DNA from: Prevotella sp.
Lineage (GTDB): Bacteria > Bacteroidota > Bacteroidia > Bacteroidales > Dysgonomonadaceae
Length of the DNA stretch: 8,953 nucleotides
Direction: 5' to 3'
Assembly (NCBI GenBank): GCA_031260865.1
Contig: JAISKQ010000291.1
Location: 1 to 8,953 of the forward strand
Below are positions 1 to 8,088 of this stretch, one piece after another. The first letter of the stretch is position 1. The number at the start of each line of letters is the position of its first letter. The notes below the pieces were generated by a model that did no database searches, was not told the DNA's origin, and saw only the letters and a program-made list of their open reading frames with translations. Both the position numbers and the translations under genes were made by a program.

Positions 1-852
1 ACAGAACACAATACCATGTATTACTACCGCCAAGTGAATGATTCCCTGTTGCAATCAGGGCATGAAAACCCTTCGGTGGTACTTGAGTATATCAATCCGA
101 TGACGCACCTGAGTTTCCCATTGAATTACGGTCAAACAATAAGTTCTGCCTATACCACCAAAGGCTTGTATTCCGGGACGGTAGCGATACAGACCGAAGG
201 TACATTAACCGTCAAAGCGGATGCTTACGGCAAGATGATACTGCCATCGGGAGATACCATAAGCCCTGTATTACGGGTACAGACTATACAAACAATCTTC
301 GATATACCCGATGAGCAAAGCGCGTCCATAGACCTGTCCGGTAATACGGGCAAACAACTGGAGACCTGCAAGTGGTACACCAAAGGCTACCGCTATCCTG
401 TTTTCGAGACAGTGAGGAATATAAATCTGGCAGACAGCACGGAACTCTTCTCCACCGCTTTTTTCTTTCCGCCTCAAGACCATTTGTATTTGGAAACCGA
501 CCCGGAAAACCAAGCCTTGCTGGATGAGTTGTGGAAAGAAACGGAAAACGGAAGCAAGCCGCAAGACCCTAGCGCCAAGACCGTCGCGCTGGAAGACATT
601 ATGACCTGTAAGCTATACCCCAACCCGGTGGAGTCCATCTTGTACCTGGAATACGAATTGAAGGAAGACGCCAAGGTATCTTTCCAATTATTCTCATTAG
701 ACGGAATGCCTGTCAAGAAAATAGCGCCCAAGAATAAGATCAAAGGCATGTACCACGAGACGCTGGATTGCTTTAACCTGCGTCCGAAGGATTATGTGCT
801 GAGGATTACAGCGAATAATGTGTTTGTGAATGAGATAATTATAAAAAAATAA
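1..852 (+). CDS. Secreted protein with C-terminal T9SS type A sorting domain (5'-truncated by window edge)
   Basis: The frame is open from base 1 (codons for T-E-H-N-T precede the first ATG at 16), so the true start probably lies upstream and only the last 283 or so residues are seen. From 601 on, the last 83 residues form a typical T9SS type A sorting domain: 'KLYPNPVES' at its start, a beta-sandwich pattern with 'FQLFSLDGMPVKKI', then 'YVLRI' and a lysine-rich end 'NEIIIKK'. In T9SS bacteria this domain sends a Sec-exported protein across the outer membrane, where it is normally cleaved and the cargo anchored or released. The body before it is beta-rich and shows no catalytic motif I recognise, so its own function is unknown. 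Only 11 bases separate it from the next gene, which suggests cotranscription with the RHS pair and a role in their delivery or display (inference). It is richer in GC than its neighbour: 35 of 60 bases are G or C at 541-600. Confidence 0.85.
   Translation, partial: TEHNTMYYYRQVNDSLLQSGHENPSVVLEYINPMTHLSFPLNYGQTISSAYTTKGLYSGTVAIQTEGTLTVKADAYGKMILPSGDTISPVLRVQTIQTIFDIPDEQSASIDLSGNTGKQLETCKWYTKGYRYPVFETVRNINLADSTELFSTAFFFPPQDHLYLETDPENQALLDELWKETENGSKPQDPSAKTVALEDIMTCKLYPNPVESILYLEYELKEDAKVSFQLFSLDGMPVKKIAPKNKIKGMYHETLDCFNLRPKDYVLRITANNVFVNEIIIKK
601..849 (+). other. T9SS type A C-terminal sorting domain (coding segment)
   Basis: This is the 83-residue C-terminal segment of the first gene. Its hallmark is the 'YPNP' turn close to the start of the domain, followed by alternating hydrophobic strands, an 'LDG' turn and a short basic tail. 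The family is the Por/gliding-type sorting signal of Bacteroidota. Its presence implies that the host has a type IX secretion apparatus. Confidence 0.85.
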
Positions 853-863
853 AACTATATACT

Positions 864-3800
864 ATGAAAAGAAAGATTATATTACTATTAATAAATTTAA
901 TGGTCTATACAGGATTTACTTTTAGCCAAAATTTTAGACCTCTACAAAATTATCCTAGTCCGAACGCTGCCAATTTGGGGGTATATGGTCAGATCCCAAT
1001 TAGTTACTTCACAGGACAACCAAATATATCAATACCGATCTATGAAATAAAAGAAGGCATAATATCACTACCGATTAGCCTTGACTATCATCTTTCAAGT
1101 GTAAAACCAAACGTACATCACAGTTGGGTAGGATTAGGCTGGAATTTGTCTGCCGGAGGATGTATAACAAGGAATGTCAGAGGGCGTTATGATGAGAAAA
1201 GGAGTTCAGTTGACTCAGCAGGTTTTTATGATTATCATTATAAATTAGATGTAGATAATTGGAATGATATAGACTACTTGAGAGGCGAGGCTATGCACTT
1301 GTCGGCAAGGCCGGAAGATGCTTGGGAATTAATGGCGGATGAATTCAATTTCAATTTTTGTGGTTACTCAGGTAGCTTTTACCTAAATGAAAAAGGAGGT
1401 TGGACGGTAATTTCCGATGATGCTATAAAAGTGGAATTTAACGCAAGTACAGGATTTATTTCTTTTGACAATCTTATCGCTGAAAGACAAAATTGTGGAG
1501 ACGATATAAGAATTGACCGCTCTCACTATGATGCCGTCAGTAGTAACACCCGTTTTTTCAATGAATTTACATTGATTACACCTGACGGCATTCGTTATAC
1601 ATTTGGAGGTAAATTTGCGACGGAATATAGTATTTCTTATTTTTCACGGAATAATGCTGATTTTATTTCTACTAGCTGGTTTCTATCAAAAATAACATCC
1701 CCTGACGGACGGATCCTTACTTTAGAATATGAACCCGGGCATCCTGTTTGTGAAGTAAAGCCTTCATTTTATCAATCCTTTGTAGATAATCCACCTATAG
1801 TCTCATCTCCACTCTCTTTGAATAATAGCAATGGAACGACTACAGTACAACAAGCAATGAGAGGGCATCTTATTTTTCCTGTATATCTAAAGAAAATTGA
1901 ATCCTCCCTGTGCAGTATTAATTTAAAATCAACGCCGACAAGTATAGGCAGACCCCGTAGATATTTTCTTTTATGGGAATATGACGGACCTGATTATGAT
2001 TACAGATATAACGCGTTTGAATACGACGAAAACGCGGTAGCTCCTTATAGATTTTTTGATCAATATTTTATAAAGAAATATGACCAATTAATGTGGAGAG
2101 AATTAGATGAAATAAAGATTCAATCATCAGGAATCAACAGGCTTTTTTCATTTTCATACGCTCCCAATTCGAACCGCTTTAAATTGGAAAGATTAACAGA
2201 AGGCATAACTGATAATGGAAATTCATACGCGGAAGACTACGATGGCAATGGAATACTTTTCCCCGCGGATACAAGGAGTTACCAATTCGAATATAACAAT
2301 ACAGAGTTATTGCCTGAGTACGGAACAAGGAAGGAAGACCATTGGGGCTATTACAATAATAACAACGATCCGGTAACAATAAATTTTCAAGCGACTGTAC
2401 CAGGCTCTTCTGAAAATGCCTATTTCCAATTAAGGAAAATGGATAATACTGTTGGTTACAAACATCTTAAGGCTGAGACTCTAAAATCAATAAAATATCC
2501 AACCGGAGGATATACTGAATTTGAATATGAACCACACGATCACTCAAAGGTTGTTTCAGCGACATATAATTCATTAGAGAATTACAATGAAAAAGCAGGG
2601 GGATTGCGTGTCGCCAAGACCACGTCATATAGCGCTGATGGTAAATTTGCTTCTGCTAAAAAGTATTATTATACAAAAGACATAACCAAATTAGCTGCTT
2701 TGCCCTTGGAAAGCAGTGGTATACTTGCCTATAAACCATCTTATACACAGGTATATCCTTTCATAAAATATATTAATAATGTGCCATATGGATTCAGTCT
2801 GGTAATATCGACGGCGGGAGGAGTAAGACCTCAATCCATCAATTTACAGGAACCTCATGTAACATATTCTTCGGTAATAGAAGAAGAAATATCAAGTACA
2901 GGCGTGTCAAACGGTTATATCAAATATTCATATACGAATTATGACGCGGATATAAATGGAAATAACCATTATGACGTCATGGCTTTAACAAACTATTCTT
3001 CATTTAATAATTCTTATTCCGACCATGTCTCCAATAATAGTAAAGAACGCGGAAAATTAATTCTTTGCGAATATTTCAACTCAAATAAAAAAGCGATCAA
3101 GTCGACAAAATATAAATTTCAGCGAATAGCGAACGAAACGTTACGGACTGTTTACTATGAGGCTGTCACAGCCGTTTTTAGCCCATATTTAGGCGGGGAT
3201 ATAGGTGATTTTTTAATCTCTGCTTATGAAACTAATACATATTCTTATTTGCCGATAGAAGAAATAGAAACCCTGTACGAGCCTTCTTCCGGGGAGGTTA
3301 TATCTGAAAATTCGAAGCAATACTCCTATAATTCAAACAAATTACTAAAAGATAAAACCGTGATTGTCAAGAAAGGGGATTATGTAGAGAGACACACGAC
3401 GGAAACAAGATATTCATCAGACATTACTCAAGGTACATACAGTCAGATGACAAATAAAAACATGCTGAATTATCCGGTAGAAACGATAAACAAAATGAAT
3501 GACAGTATAACAGGGGCATCCCTTGTCACCTATAAAAATCTTTTCCCTGAGAATATTTACAAACTGAATATAAGTTTGCCTTTGACATCAGCGTCGTTTC
3601 CTTTTTATAACGGCGTGGAAAAAGACTACCGTTATGACAGTAAGCCTGAAATAGCCATATTGAGGTATGATTCTTATTATAACATACGTGAAACCGAAGA
3701 TAAGAATGGGCTAAGGACTACTTACTTATGGGGCTATAAAGGAAATTATCCTGTCGCGGAAATAAAAAATGTATCTTATGAGAAAGTATCCGGAGCGTTG

Positions 3801-4049
3801 ATCAACGCTGATTTGAATTCTTTATACCCCAATATGGGATCAGTCGATAACTTACGTTCATTATTTCCTGAATCTCTTATCTCAACATATACATACAACC
3901 CAATAGTAGGTATGGCGACATCGACGGATAACAGGGGTATCGTAACATATTATAATTATGACCATATGGGTCGGCTACGAGAAGTGTATATCGTGGAAGA
4001 CAATCAAAAAAAGATACTTCAGTCATATTTTTATAACTACAAAAAATAA
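864..4049 (+). CDS. Exported YD-repeat/RHS protein with SpvB/TcB-like N-terminus, no core or toxin tip
   Basis: This 1061-aa protein starts with a Sec signal peptide (MKRK, then a hydrophobic run, probable cut near residue 21-22 in 'FTFSQ'). Residues about 29-107 carry the Bacteroidota block 'PSPNAANLGVYGQIPIS', 'TGQPNISIPIYEI' and 'SWVGLGWNLSAGGCITR'. This resembles the N-terminal part of SpvB and Tc-toxin B proteins, where 'GLGW' followed by small residues is conserved. The middle (about 150-900) is Tyr/Asn-rich beta-strand sequence with motifs such as 'PDGIRYTFGG', 'SPDGRILTLEYE' and 'YPTGGYTEFEYE'. The end has YD-type repeats ('LRYDSYYNIRETEDKNGLRT', about 933-952, and 'YYNYDHMGRLREVY', about 1029-1042), then stops without an RHS core or variable tip. 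The ATG at 864 is the natural start because it opens the signal peptide. It lies 11 bases after the previous gene and 8 bases before the next RHS gene, so the two large proteins are probably made together and may assemble into one shell (inference). It is AT-rich: 17 of 60 bases are G or C at 1201-1260. Confidence 0.8.
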   Translation: MKRKIILLLINLMVYTGFTFSQNFRPLQNYPSPNAANLGVYGQIPISYFTGQPNISIPIYEIKEGIISLPISLDYHLSSVKPNVHHSWVGLGWNLSAGGCITRNVRGRYDEKRSSVDSAGFYDYHYKLDVDNWNDIDYLRGEAMHLSARPEDAWELMADEFNFNFCGYSGSFYLNEKGGWTVISDDAIKVEFNASTGFISFDNLIAERQNCGDDIRIDRSHYDAVSSNTRFFNEFTLITPDGIRYTFGGKFATEYSISYFSRNNADFISTSWFLSKITSPDGRILTLEYEPGHPVCEVKPSFYQSFVDNPPIVSSPLSLNNSNGTTTVQQAMRGHLIFPVYLKKIESSLCSINLKSTPTSIGRPRRYFLLWEYDGPDYDYRYNAFEYDENAVAPYRFFDQYFIKKYDQLMWRELDEIKIQSSGINRLFSFSYAPNSNRFKLERLTEGITDNGNSYAEDYDGNGILFPADTRSYQFEYNNTELLPEYGTRKEDHWGYYNNNNDPVTINFQATVPGSSENAYFQLRKMDNTVGYKHLKAETLKSIKYPTGGYTEFEYEPHDHSKVVSATYNSLENYNEKAGGLRVAKTTSYSADGKFASAKKYYYTKDITKLAALPLESSGILAYKPSYTQVYPFIKYINNVPYGFSLVISTAGGVRPQSINLQEPHVTYSSVIEEEISSTGVSNGYIKYSYTNYDADINGNNHYDVMALTNYSSFNNSYSDHVSNNSKERGKLILCEYFNSNKKAIKSTKYKFQRIANETLRTVYYEAVTAVFSPYLGGDIGDFLISAYETNTYSYLPIEEIETLYEPSSGEVISENSKQYSYNSNKLLKDKTVIVKKGDYVERHTTETRYSSDITQGTYSQMTNKNMLNYPVETINKMNDSITGASLVTYKNLFPENIYKLNISLPLTSASFPFYNGVEKDYRYDSKPEIAILRYDSYYNIRETEDKNGLRTTYLWGYKGNYPVAEIKNVSYEKVSGALINADLNSLYPNMGSVDNLRSLFPESLISTYTYNPIVGMATSTDNRGIVTYYNYDHMGRLREVYIVEDNQKKILQSYFYNYKK

Positions 4050-4057
4050 GGGTCATC

Positions 4058-7000
4058 ATGAAAAAATATTTCTTACTTATATTGATTATATCTTTGGGGC
4101 TTGTCGATATTACAGCGCAAGATAGCGAGCCTGAAGACGATTGGGCTATTTGTCAACCGGAACCGTCAGTTTATTCTTTGGGAATATTAAGCGAAGGTTA
4201 TACTTTTTCCGCGGGATTATATACCCATTGCTTTTGCGATGGGGAATCTTACCAGCCTTTCAATGATTATATCGAATTTGAAGTGCCCGAAAGAATGAAT
4301 ATCTCTTTTTCCCTTTACAATAGTCCCCAACAAATAACATCTTTTAGGATAGAAGAAGTGTCAGGGGTAGCCTTCCCCTACACTTATACCCTGGTATCGT
4401 TCAAAGCGGTACAGAAAGGTCGGCGCGAGACTGTAAACATGTTCTTTAACAAAGGTCGATACAGGGTTTTCGCAAGCTATTCTTGCGGAAATAATGAAAT
4501 AGCGGGAGACTCCGAAGACCCGGATGGAGGAAATAACGGGGAGGGCGTATCTGAACCCGAAGATCCTGAAGAAGATATGGAAATGGAAGGCTACGCCATG
4601 TTTCAGACTTTCTCTGACATGGAATATGTGGGTTCGACTACTCCAACTCCCGGAATAGAGACGACGGGGATGCTGACGGTTTCTCTCCGGGTAGGCTCAA
4701 GCTCTTTAACAGAAAATCCGGGCAGGGATAATCCGCCTGAAGAGGCCATTGATTATCAATATATAAACAATACCGTTGACTTTGAGGAAAACCGTAATTT
4801 TATTATCGCGGTAACTCCGACGGTGGAAACGAAAGCCGTGTCTTATTATAAAAATAGTATAAGTACAACTAACAGAAACATAGCGGATAACGACCCGCTG
4901 GTGTCGATCCAATATTTTGATGGATTGGGACGAATCGAACAAACCGTACAGAGAAAGATAACACCGGACTATAACGACATTGTGGGTTTTGTCGAATATG
5001 ACGATTTCAATAGGGAATATATAACCCGATTGCCATATTTAATAAACGCTAATAATGGAAAATATGTGAACCCGGCAACTATAAACCCGATACAGGAAAT
5101 ATACGGCAATGACACAAGACCGTATTCGACGACTTTTTATGAAGCATCTCCTTTGAACAGGATGACAAGGCGGCTTGGCCCCGGCGCCTATTGGAGCGTC
5201 AATAGTAACTTTGTCGGCGTCGAATATTTGACAAACAGCGGGACTTCAGGCGATTTAGCTTGTGTTTTGTACCTGATAGACGGGTATGGGCTGAATACCA
5301 AAGTTAGACGAAACGGATATTATAAAGACAAGCAGCTATATGTGACAAAAATGATAGATGAGGAACAATCGGTGTCTTACGAATTTAAGAATGTACTGGG
5401 ACAAGTGATATTAACCCGGCAAATAAATTATGATCAGAATAATAACAAACAACTGTTGGATACCTATTATGTATATGATACCTTTGGCAATCCGGCTTAT
5501 GTATTGCCGCCTTTGGCTTCCGACGCGCTAAGCGGCAATGGTATATGGGACGCGGCCGACAGTGAAGCGATCGCCGCTTACGCGTATATCTACAAATACG
5601 ATTCAGGGGGAAACTGCGTCAGGAAGAAGCTGCCGGGTTGCGACTGGATCTATTACACATACGACTCCGCCGATCAGATGATAATGACACAAACGGGTGA
5701 ACAGCGCGCCGATGGGAAGAATGAAGCGTTGGTGACTATACCCGACATCTTCGGACGGGTGGTAATGACCGGTATCTATCCCGCTTTTTCCTCCTCGCTT
5801 TTTCCCGGTACGGTTATCACGGCAAAGATAGACAGGGCGGCGTCCTACTCTAAGTTCCTGTACACAGGGGCGTATATCAACGATAACCTGCAAGTGTTGA
5901 CCGTCAATTATTACGACAGTTATGAATACCTGTTGCTGGATGAGTTTCAAAAACTCAAATACATAGAAGACGGGAACTACGGTTACCGATATGGCAATGA
6001 AAATAACTATGTGAGGCATAAGGGGCTTCCTACCGGGACGATTGTCTCGCGACTGCAGAATACCGGAACGCCGAGCTATTTATATTCATCATTGTATTAC
6101 GATAGACGGGGTAGGGTGATACAAACCCGTTCGACCAACCATCTGGGAGGAATGGACGAAGATAATATCGCCTATAACTTCACCGGGCAACCGACCAAGA
6201 AGATGCATGTGCACACCAAGGATGCTAACGGTGGTGGAAAGCTGACCGAAGAGTACGCCTATACCTACGACCATGCGGGGCGGCTATTGACAACTACCCA
6301 CCAATTGACGGACGGCTCAACGGTGAAACCGCAAGTCACCCTTGCCGAAAACACGTATGATGAACTGGGCAGGCTGAAGACCAACACGAAAGGCGGCGTG
6401 GAAAGCACACAGGCGACTTATGACTATAATGTGCGCTCGTGGACAAAATCCATTACAGGCGTTTTATTCACTGAAAACCTGCAATATGGGCATACGGGCA
6501 ATATCAGCCAAATGCAGTGGATCGTGGATAACCAAAGTCGTAAGTATGATTTCACTTACGATAACTTGTCGAGGCTGAGAGCCGCTGCCTACACGGGAAT
6601 CGGAAGCGAACAGTACGGTACGGCATACAGCTACGACAAACATGGCAATATGCTGACCTTGCAGCGGTATGGAAAGACGGCTGCCTCCACTTACGGATTG
6701 ATGGATAACCTGACGATGGCTTATACGGGTAATCAGTTAATTAAGGCGGAAGACGCGGCTGCTAACATCAGCCTTGCTGAATCTGCGGACTTCAAGAATT
6801 ATAGCAATGTGGCTACAGAATACACCTATAACGCCAATGGCTCAATGAAGTCAGATTTAAACAAAGGAATTTCCGATATTCAATATAATTCGCTAAATTT
6901 ACCGAGGTTAATGGATATAAAGAGTCCCGTTGCAGAGGCAAGGAACGAATACATCTATTCGGCAGGAGGCGTAAAATTGAAAGCTGTGCAAAGGTTGAAT

Positions 7001-8086
7001 AGTGGTTATTCTTCAAATCCATTGATTGGTTCTACGATTAATACCGCCGCTTTGGATATAACAAAGACCACCGATTATGCAGGAAATATCATTTATGAGA
7101 ACAACTCATTAAAAAGGATACTTGTAGACGGAGGCTATATAGAGGGCGGAGTATATTATTACTATGTTAATGACCATCTTGGTAATAACAGAGTGGTTGT
7201 AAACGCTAACGGTACGGTGACTCAAAAGAACCACTATTATCCGTTTGGAATGTCATTTGCCGAGAATAGTGTTGCTGAACAAGGTTTACAACCGTATAAA
7301 TATAATAATAAGGAACTGGATCAGATGCACGGGCTGAATCTCTATGACTATGGAGCAAGGCATTTAACTTTGGATATTCCGAGATTTACGACGGTTGACC
7401 CGTTGACGGAGAAGTATTATAGCATTAGTCCGTATGCGTATGTAGGGAATAATCCGTTGAAGTATGTAGACCCCGATGGGCGTGATGTCTGGGAAATAAA
7501 TGGACAAGGAGAAATTGTACAACGTATAGAAGATAAAACTCAAGATGCTTTTTACATGGTTGCACAAGATGCTGATGGAAACTACCAACGTACCTATACT
7601 ACGGATGAAAATGGTAATAAAACTTATGACTCTATCACTTTTGAATACGGCACTATAGAAAGTCAAACAACTACAACTTATTCTTTAGATGGGAGATCTA
7701 TTGATACTTATGATGTATATCAAGTAAGGGGAGACGAAAAAGGGACAGCCCTTTTTAATTTTTTAGGCAACAATGTTACCGGAAGTTCATCAATGGTTGA
7801 AATTGGGCAGGCAAAAACAGGTATTGAAGGGGCAAACGGTTTGAATTTTGTAACTACAGGACATCAGCATAGACAAGAGCCTGGTATGTCTTATTTATTA
7901 GCAGGGCAACTTTATTATGGTTATACCATTAGAGAGTTAAATCATTCGCATCCTGTTAATCCTACTGCAAGTTTAGGAGATATGCAGTTTAAATCTCAAG
8001 TTACAGATGTCTTACGAAGTCAAGGTCTAAGTATTCCTCAATTTAATATTTTTCATATTCCTTCACAACAAAAAATACCTTATTGA
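4058..8086 (+). CDS. Exported RHS-repeat toxin: DUF6443-like region, RHS core, JAB-like C-terminal toxin
   Basis: This 1342-aa protein is a polymorphic toxin of the RHS class. Layout by residue: signal peptide 1-20 (cut near 'DITA/QD'); an N-terminal beta-rich domain 22-145 with four cysteines (32, 58, 60, 143); an acidic Gly/Glu/Asp-rich linker about 148-178; a second small beta region to about 255; a DUF6443-like block about 255-395 ('DPLVSIQYFDGLGRIEQTVQ', 'YDDFNREYITRLPYL'); YD repeats about 430-975 ('YYVYDTFGNPAYVLPP', 'FTYDNLSRLRAAAY', 'YSYDKHGNMLTLQRYG', 'YTYNANGSM'); the RHS-associated core about 1028-1143 ('VNDHLGNNRVV', 'NHYYPFGMSF', 'GLNLYDYGAR', 'ISPYAYVGNNPLKYVDPDGR'); and a toxin tip 1144-1342 with a JAMM-like motif. 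The YD repeats are expected to fold into a hollow shell that holds the tip. The start ATG at 4058, 8 bases after the previous stop, opens a good signal peptide. The protein has no T9SS sorting domain of its own. The immunity candidate follows after 2 bases. Confidence 0.88.
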   Translation: MKKYFLLILIISLGLVDITAQDSEPEDDWAICQPEPSVYSLGILSEGYTFSAGLYTHCFCDGESYQPFNDYIEFEVPERMNISFSLYNSPQQITSFRIEEVSGVAFPYTYTLVSFKAVQKGRRETVNMFFNKGRYRVFASYSCGNNEIAGDSEDPDGGNNGEGVSEPEDPEEDMEMEGYAMFQTFSDMEYVGSTTPTPGIETTGMLTVSLRVGSSSLTENPGRDNPPEEAIDYQYINNTVDFEENRNFIIAVTPTVETKAVSYYKNSISTTNRNIADNDPLVSIQYFDGLGRIEQTVQRKITPDYNDIVGFVEYDDFNREYITRLPYLINANNGKYVNPATINPIQEIYGNDTRPYSTTFYEASPLNRMTRRLGPGAYWSVNSNFVGVEYLTNSGTSGDLACVLYLIDGYGLNTKVRRNGYYKDKQLYVTKMIDEEQSVSYEFKNVLGQVILTRQINYDQNNNKQLLDTYYVYDTFGNPAYVLPPLASDALSGNGIWDAADSEAIAAYAYIYKYDSGGNCVRKKLPGCDWIYYTYDSADQMIMTQTGEQRADGKNEALVTIPDIFGRVVMTGIYPAFSSSLFPGTVITAKIDRAASYSKFLYTGAYINDNLQVLTVNYYDSYEYLLLDEFQKLKYIEDGNYGYRYGNENNYVRHKGLPTGTIVSRLQNTGTPSYLYSSLYYDRRGRVIQTRSTNHLGGMDEDNIAYNFTGQPTKKMHVHTKDANGGGKLTEEYAYTYDHAGRLLTTTHQLTDGSTVKPQVTLAENTYDELGRLKTNTKGGVESTQATYDYNVRSWTKSITGVLFTENLQYGHTGNISQMQWIVDNQSRKYDFTYDNLSRLRAAAYTGIGSEQYGTAYSYDKHGNMLTLQRYGKTAASTYGLMDNLTMAYTGNQLIKAEDAAANISLAESADFKNYSNVATEYTYNANGSMKSDLNKGISDIQYNSLNLPRLMDIKSPVAEARNEYIYSAGGVKLKAVQRLNSGYSSNPLIGSTINTAALDITKTTDYAGNIIYENNSLKRILVDGGYIEGGVYYYYVNDHLGNNRVVVNANGTVTQKNHYYPFGMSFAENSVAEQGLQPYKYNNKELDQMHGLNLYDYGARHLTLDIPRFTTVDPLTEKYYSISPYAYVGNNPLKYVDPDGRDVWEINGQGEIVQRIEDKTQDAFYMVAQDADGNYQRTYTTDENGNKTYDSITFEYGTIESQTTTTYSLDGRSIDTYDVYQVRGDEKGTALFNFLGNNVTGSSSMVEIGQAKTGIEGANGLNFVTTGHQHRQEPGMSYLLAGQLYYGYTIRELNHSHPVNPTASLGDMQFKSQVTDVLRSQGLSIPQFNIFHIPSQQKIPY
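4820..5242 (+). other. DUF6443-like region of the RHS toxin (coding segment)
   Basis: Residues about 255-395 show the pattern seen in front of the YD repeats in Bacteroidota RHS proteins: 'IQYFDGLGR' followed by 'QTVQRKITPDYNDIVGFVEY' and then 'DDFNREYITRLPYL'. I assign it from memory of this family; the limits are approximate. Its function is not known. It marks the junction between the variable N-terminal part and the repeat shell. Confidence 0.65.
6833..7062 (+). repeat. Parental copy of the duplicated RHS segment (direct repeat of 8724-8953)
   Basis: This stretch of the RHS toxin gene is a direct repeat of the last 230 bases of the window, spaced about 1.9 kb apart. The match is patchy: blocks such as the one coding for 'QYNSLNLPR' and the one for 'SPVAEAR' are nearly identical in DNA, while the later part diverges. 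Direct repeats on both sides of the tip and immunity genes are what homologous recombination would need to replace or delete that cassette. Confidence 0.8.
7139..7486 (+). other. RHS repeat-associated core domain (coding segment)
   Basis: Residues about 1028-1143 are the conserved core that closes the RHS shell. Visible landmarks are 'YYYYVNDHLGNNRVVV', 'YYPFGMSFAE', 'QPYKYNNKELDQMHGLNLYD', 'FTTVDPLTEKYYSISPYAY' and the terminal 'GNNPLKYVDPDGRD'. In characterised RHS and TcC proteins the tip is released by self-cleavage next to the DPxG motif, so the predicted cut here would be near residue 1142. The usual 'YDPxxGR' segment is altered in this copy, as described under findings. Confidence 0.85.
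7487..8083 (+). other. C-terminal toxin tip: JAB/JAMM-like metallopeptidase domain (coding segment)
   Basis: The residues after DPDGRD (1144-1342) form the variable tip. It resembles the JAB-like toxin family known at the ends of Bacteroidota RHS proteins: 'SSMVE' (Glu1248), 'NFVTTGHQH', 'YTIRELNHSHP' (His1296, His1298) and Ser1305-x-x-Asp1308. These fit the JAMM signature of a Glu plus H-x-H...S-x-x-D, which binds zinc in deubiquitinases and RadC-like proteins. The spacer between the second His and the Ser is six residues, against seven in the forms I recall. The substrate is unknown; hydrolysis of a peptide or isopeptide bond is the family expectation. Codons become more AT-rich than in the upstream repeat region. 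Confidence 0.75.
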
Positions 8087-8088
8087 TT

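Noticed and set aside
5603..6019. Antisense open frame of 138 codons inside the RHS toxin gene
   Set aside because: It lies wholly inside a well-supported coding frame and has no recognisable motif. It is a shadow of the GC-richer repeat region.
6813..7022. Antisense open frame with a similar antisense partner at 8650-8928; their protein sequences resemble each other
   Set aside because: The likeness is explained by the duplicated RHS segment on the + strand read backwards. There is no signal for translation, and the sense frames are clearly RHS protein.
8083..8088. TTG start for the immunity candidate, overlapping the toxin stop codon
   Set aside because: The ATG six bases later gives a normal signal peptide start, and TTG adds only two residues. 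No ribosome site favours the TTG.
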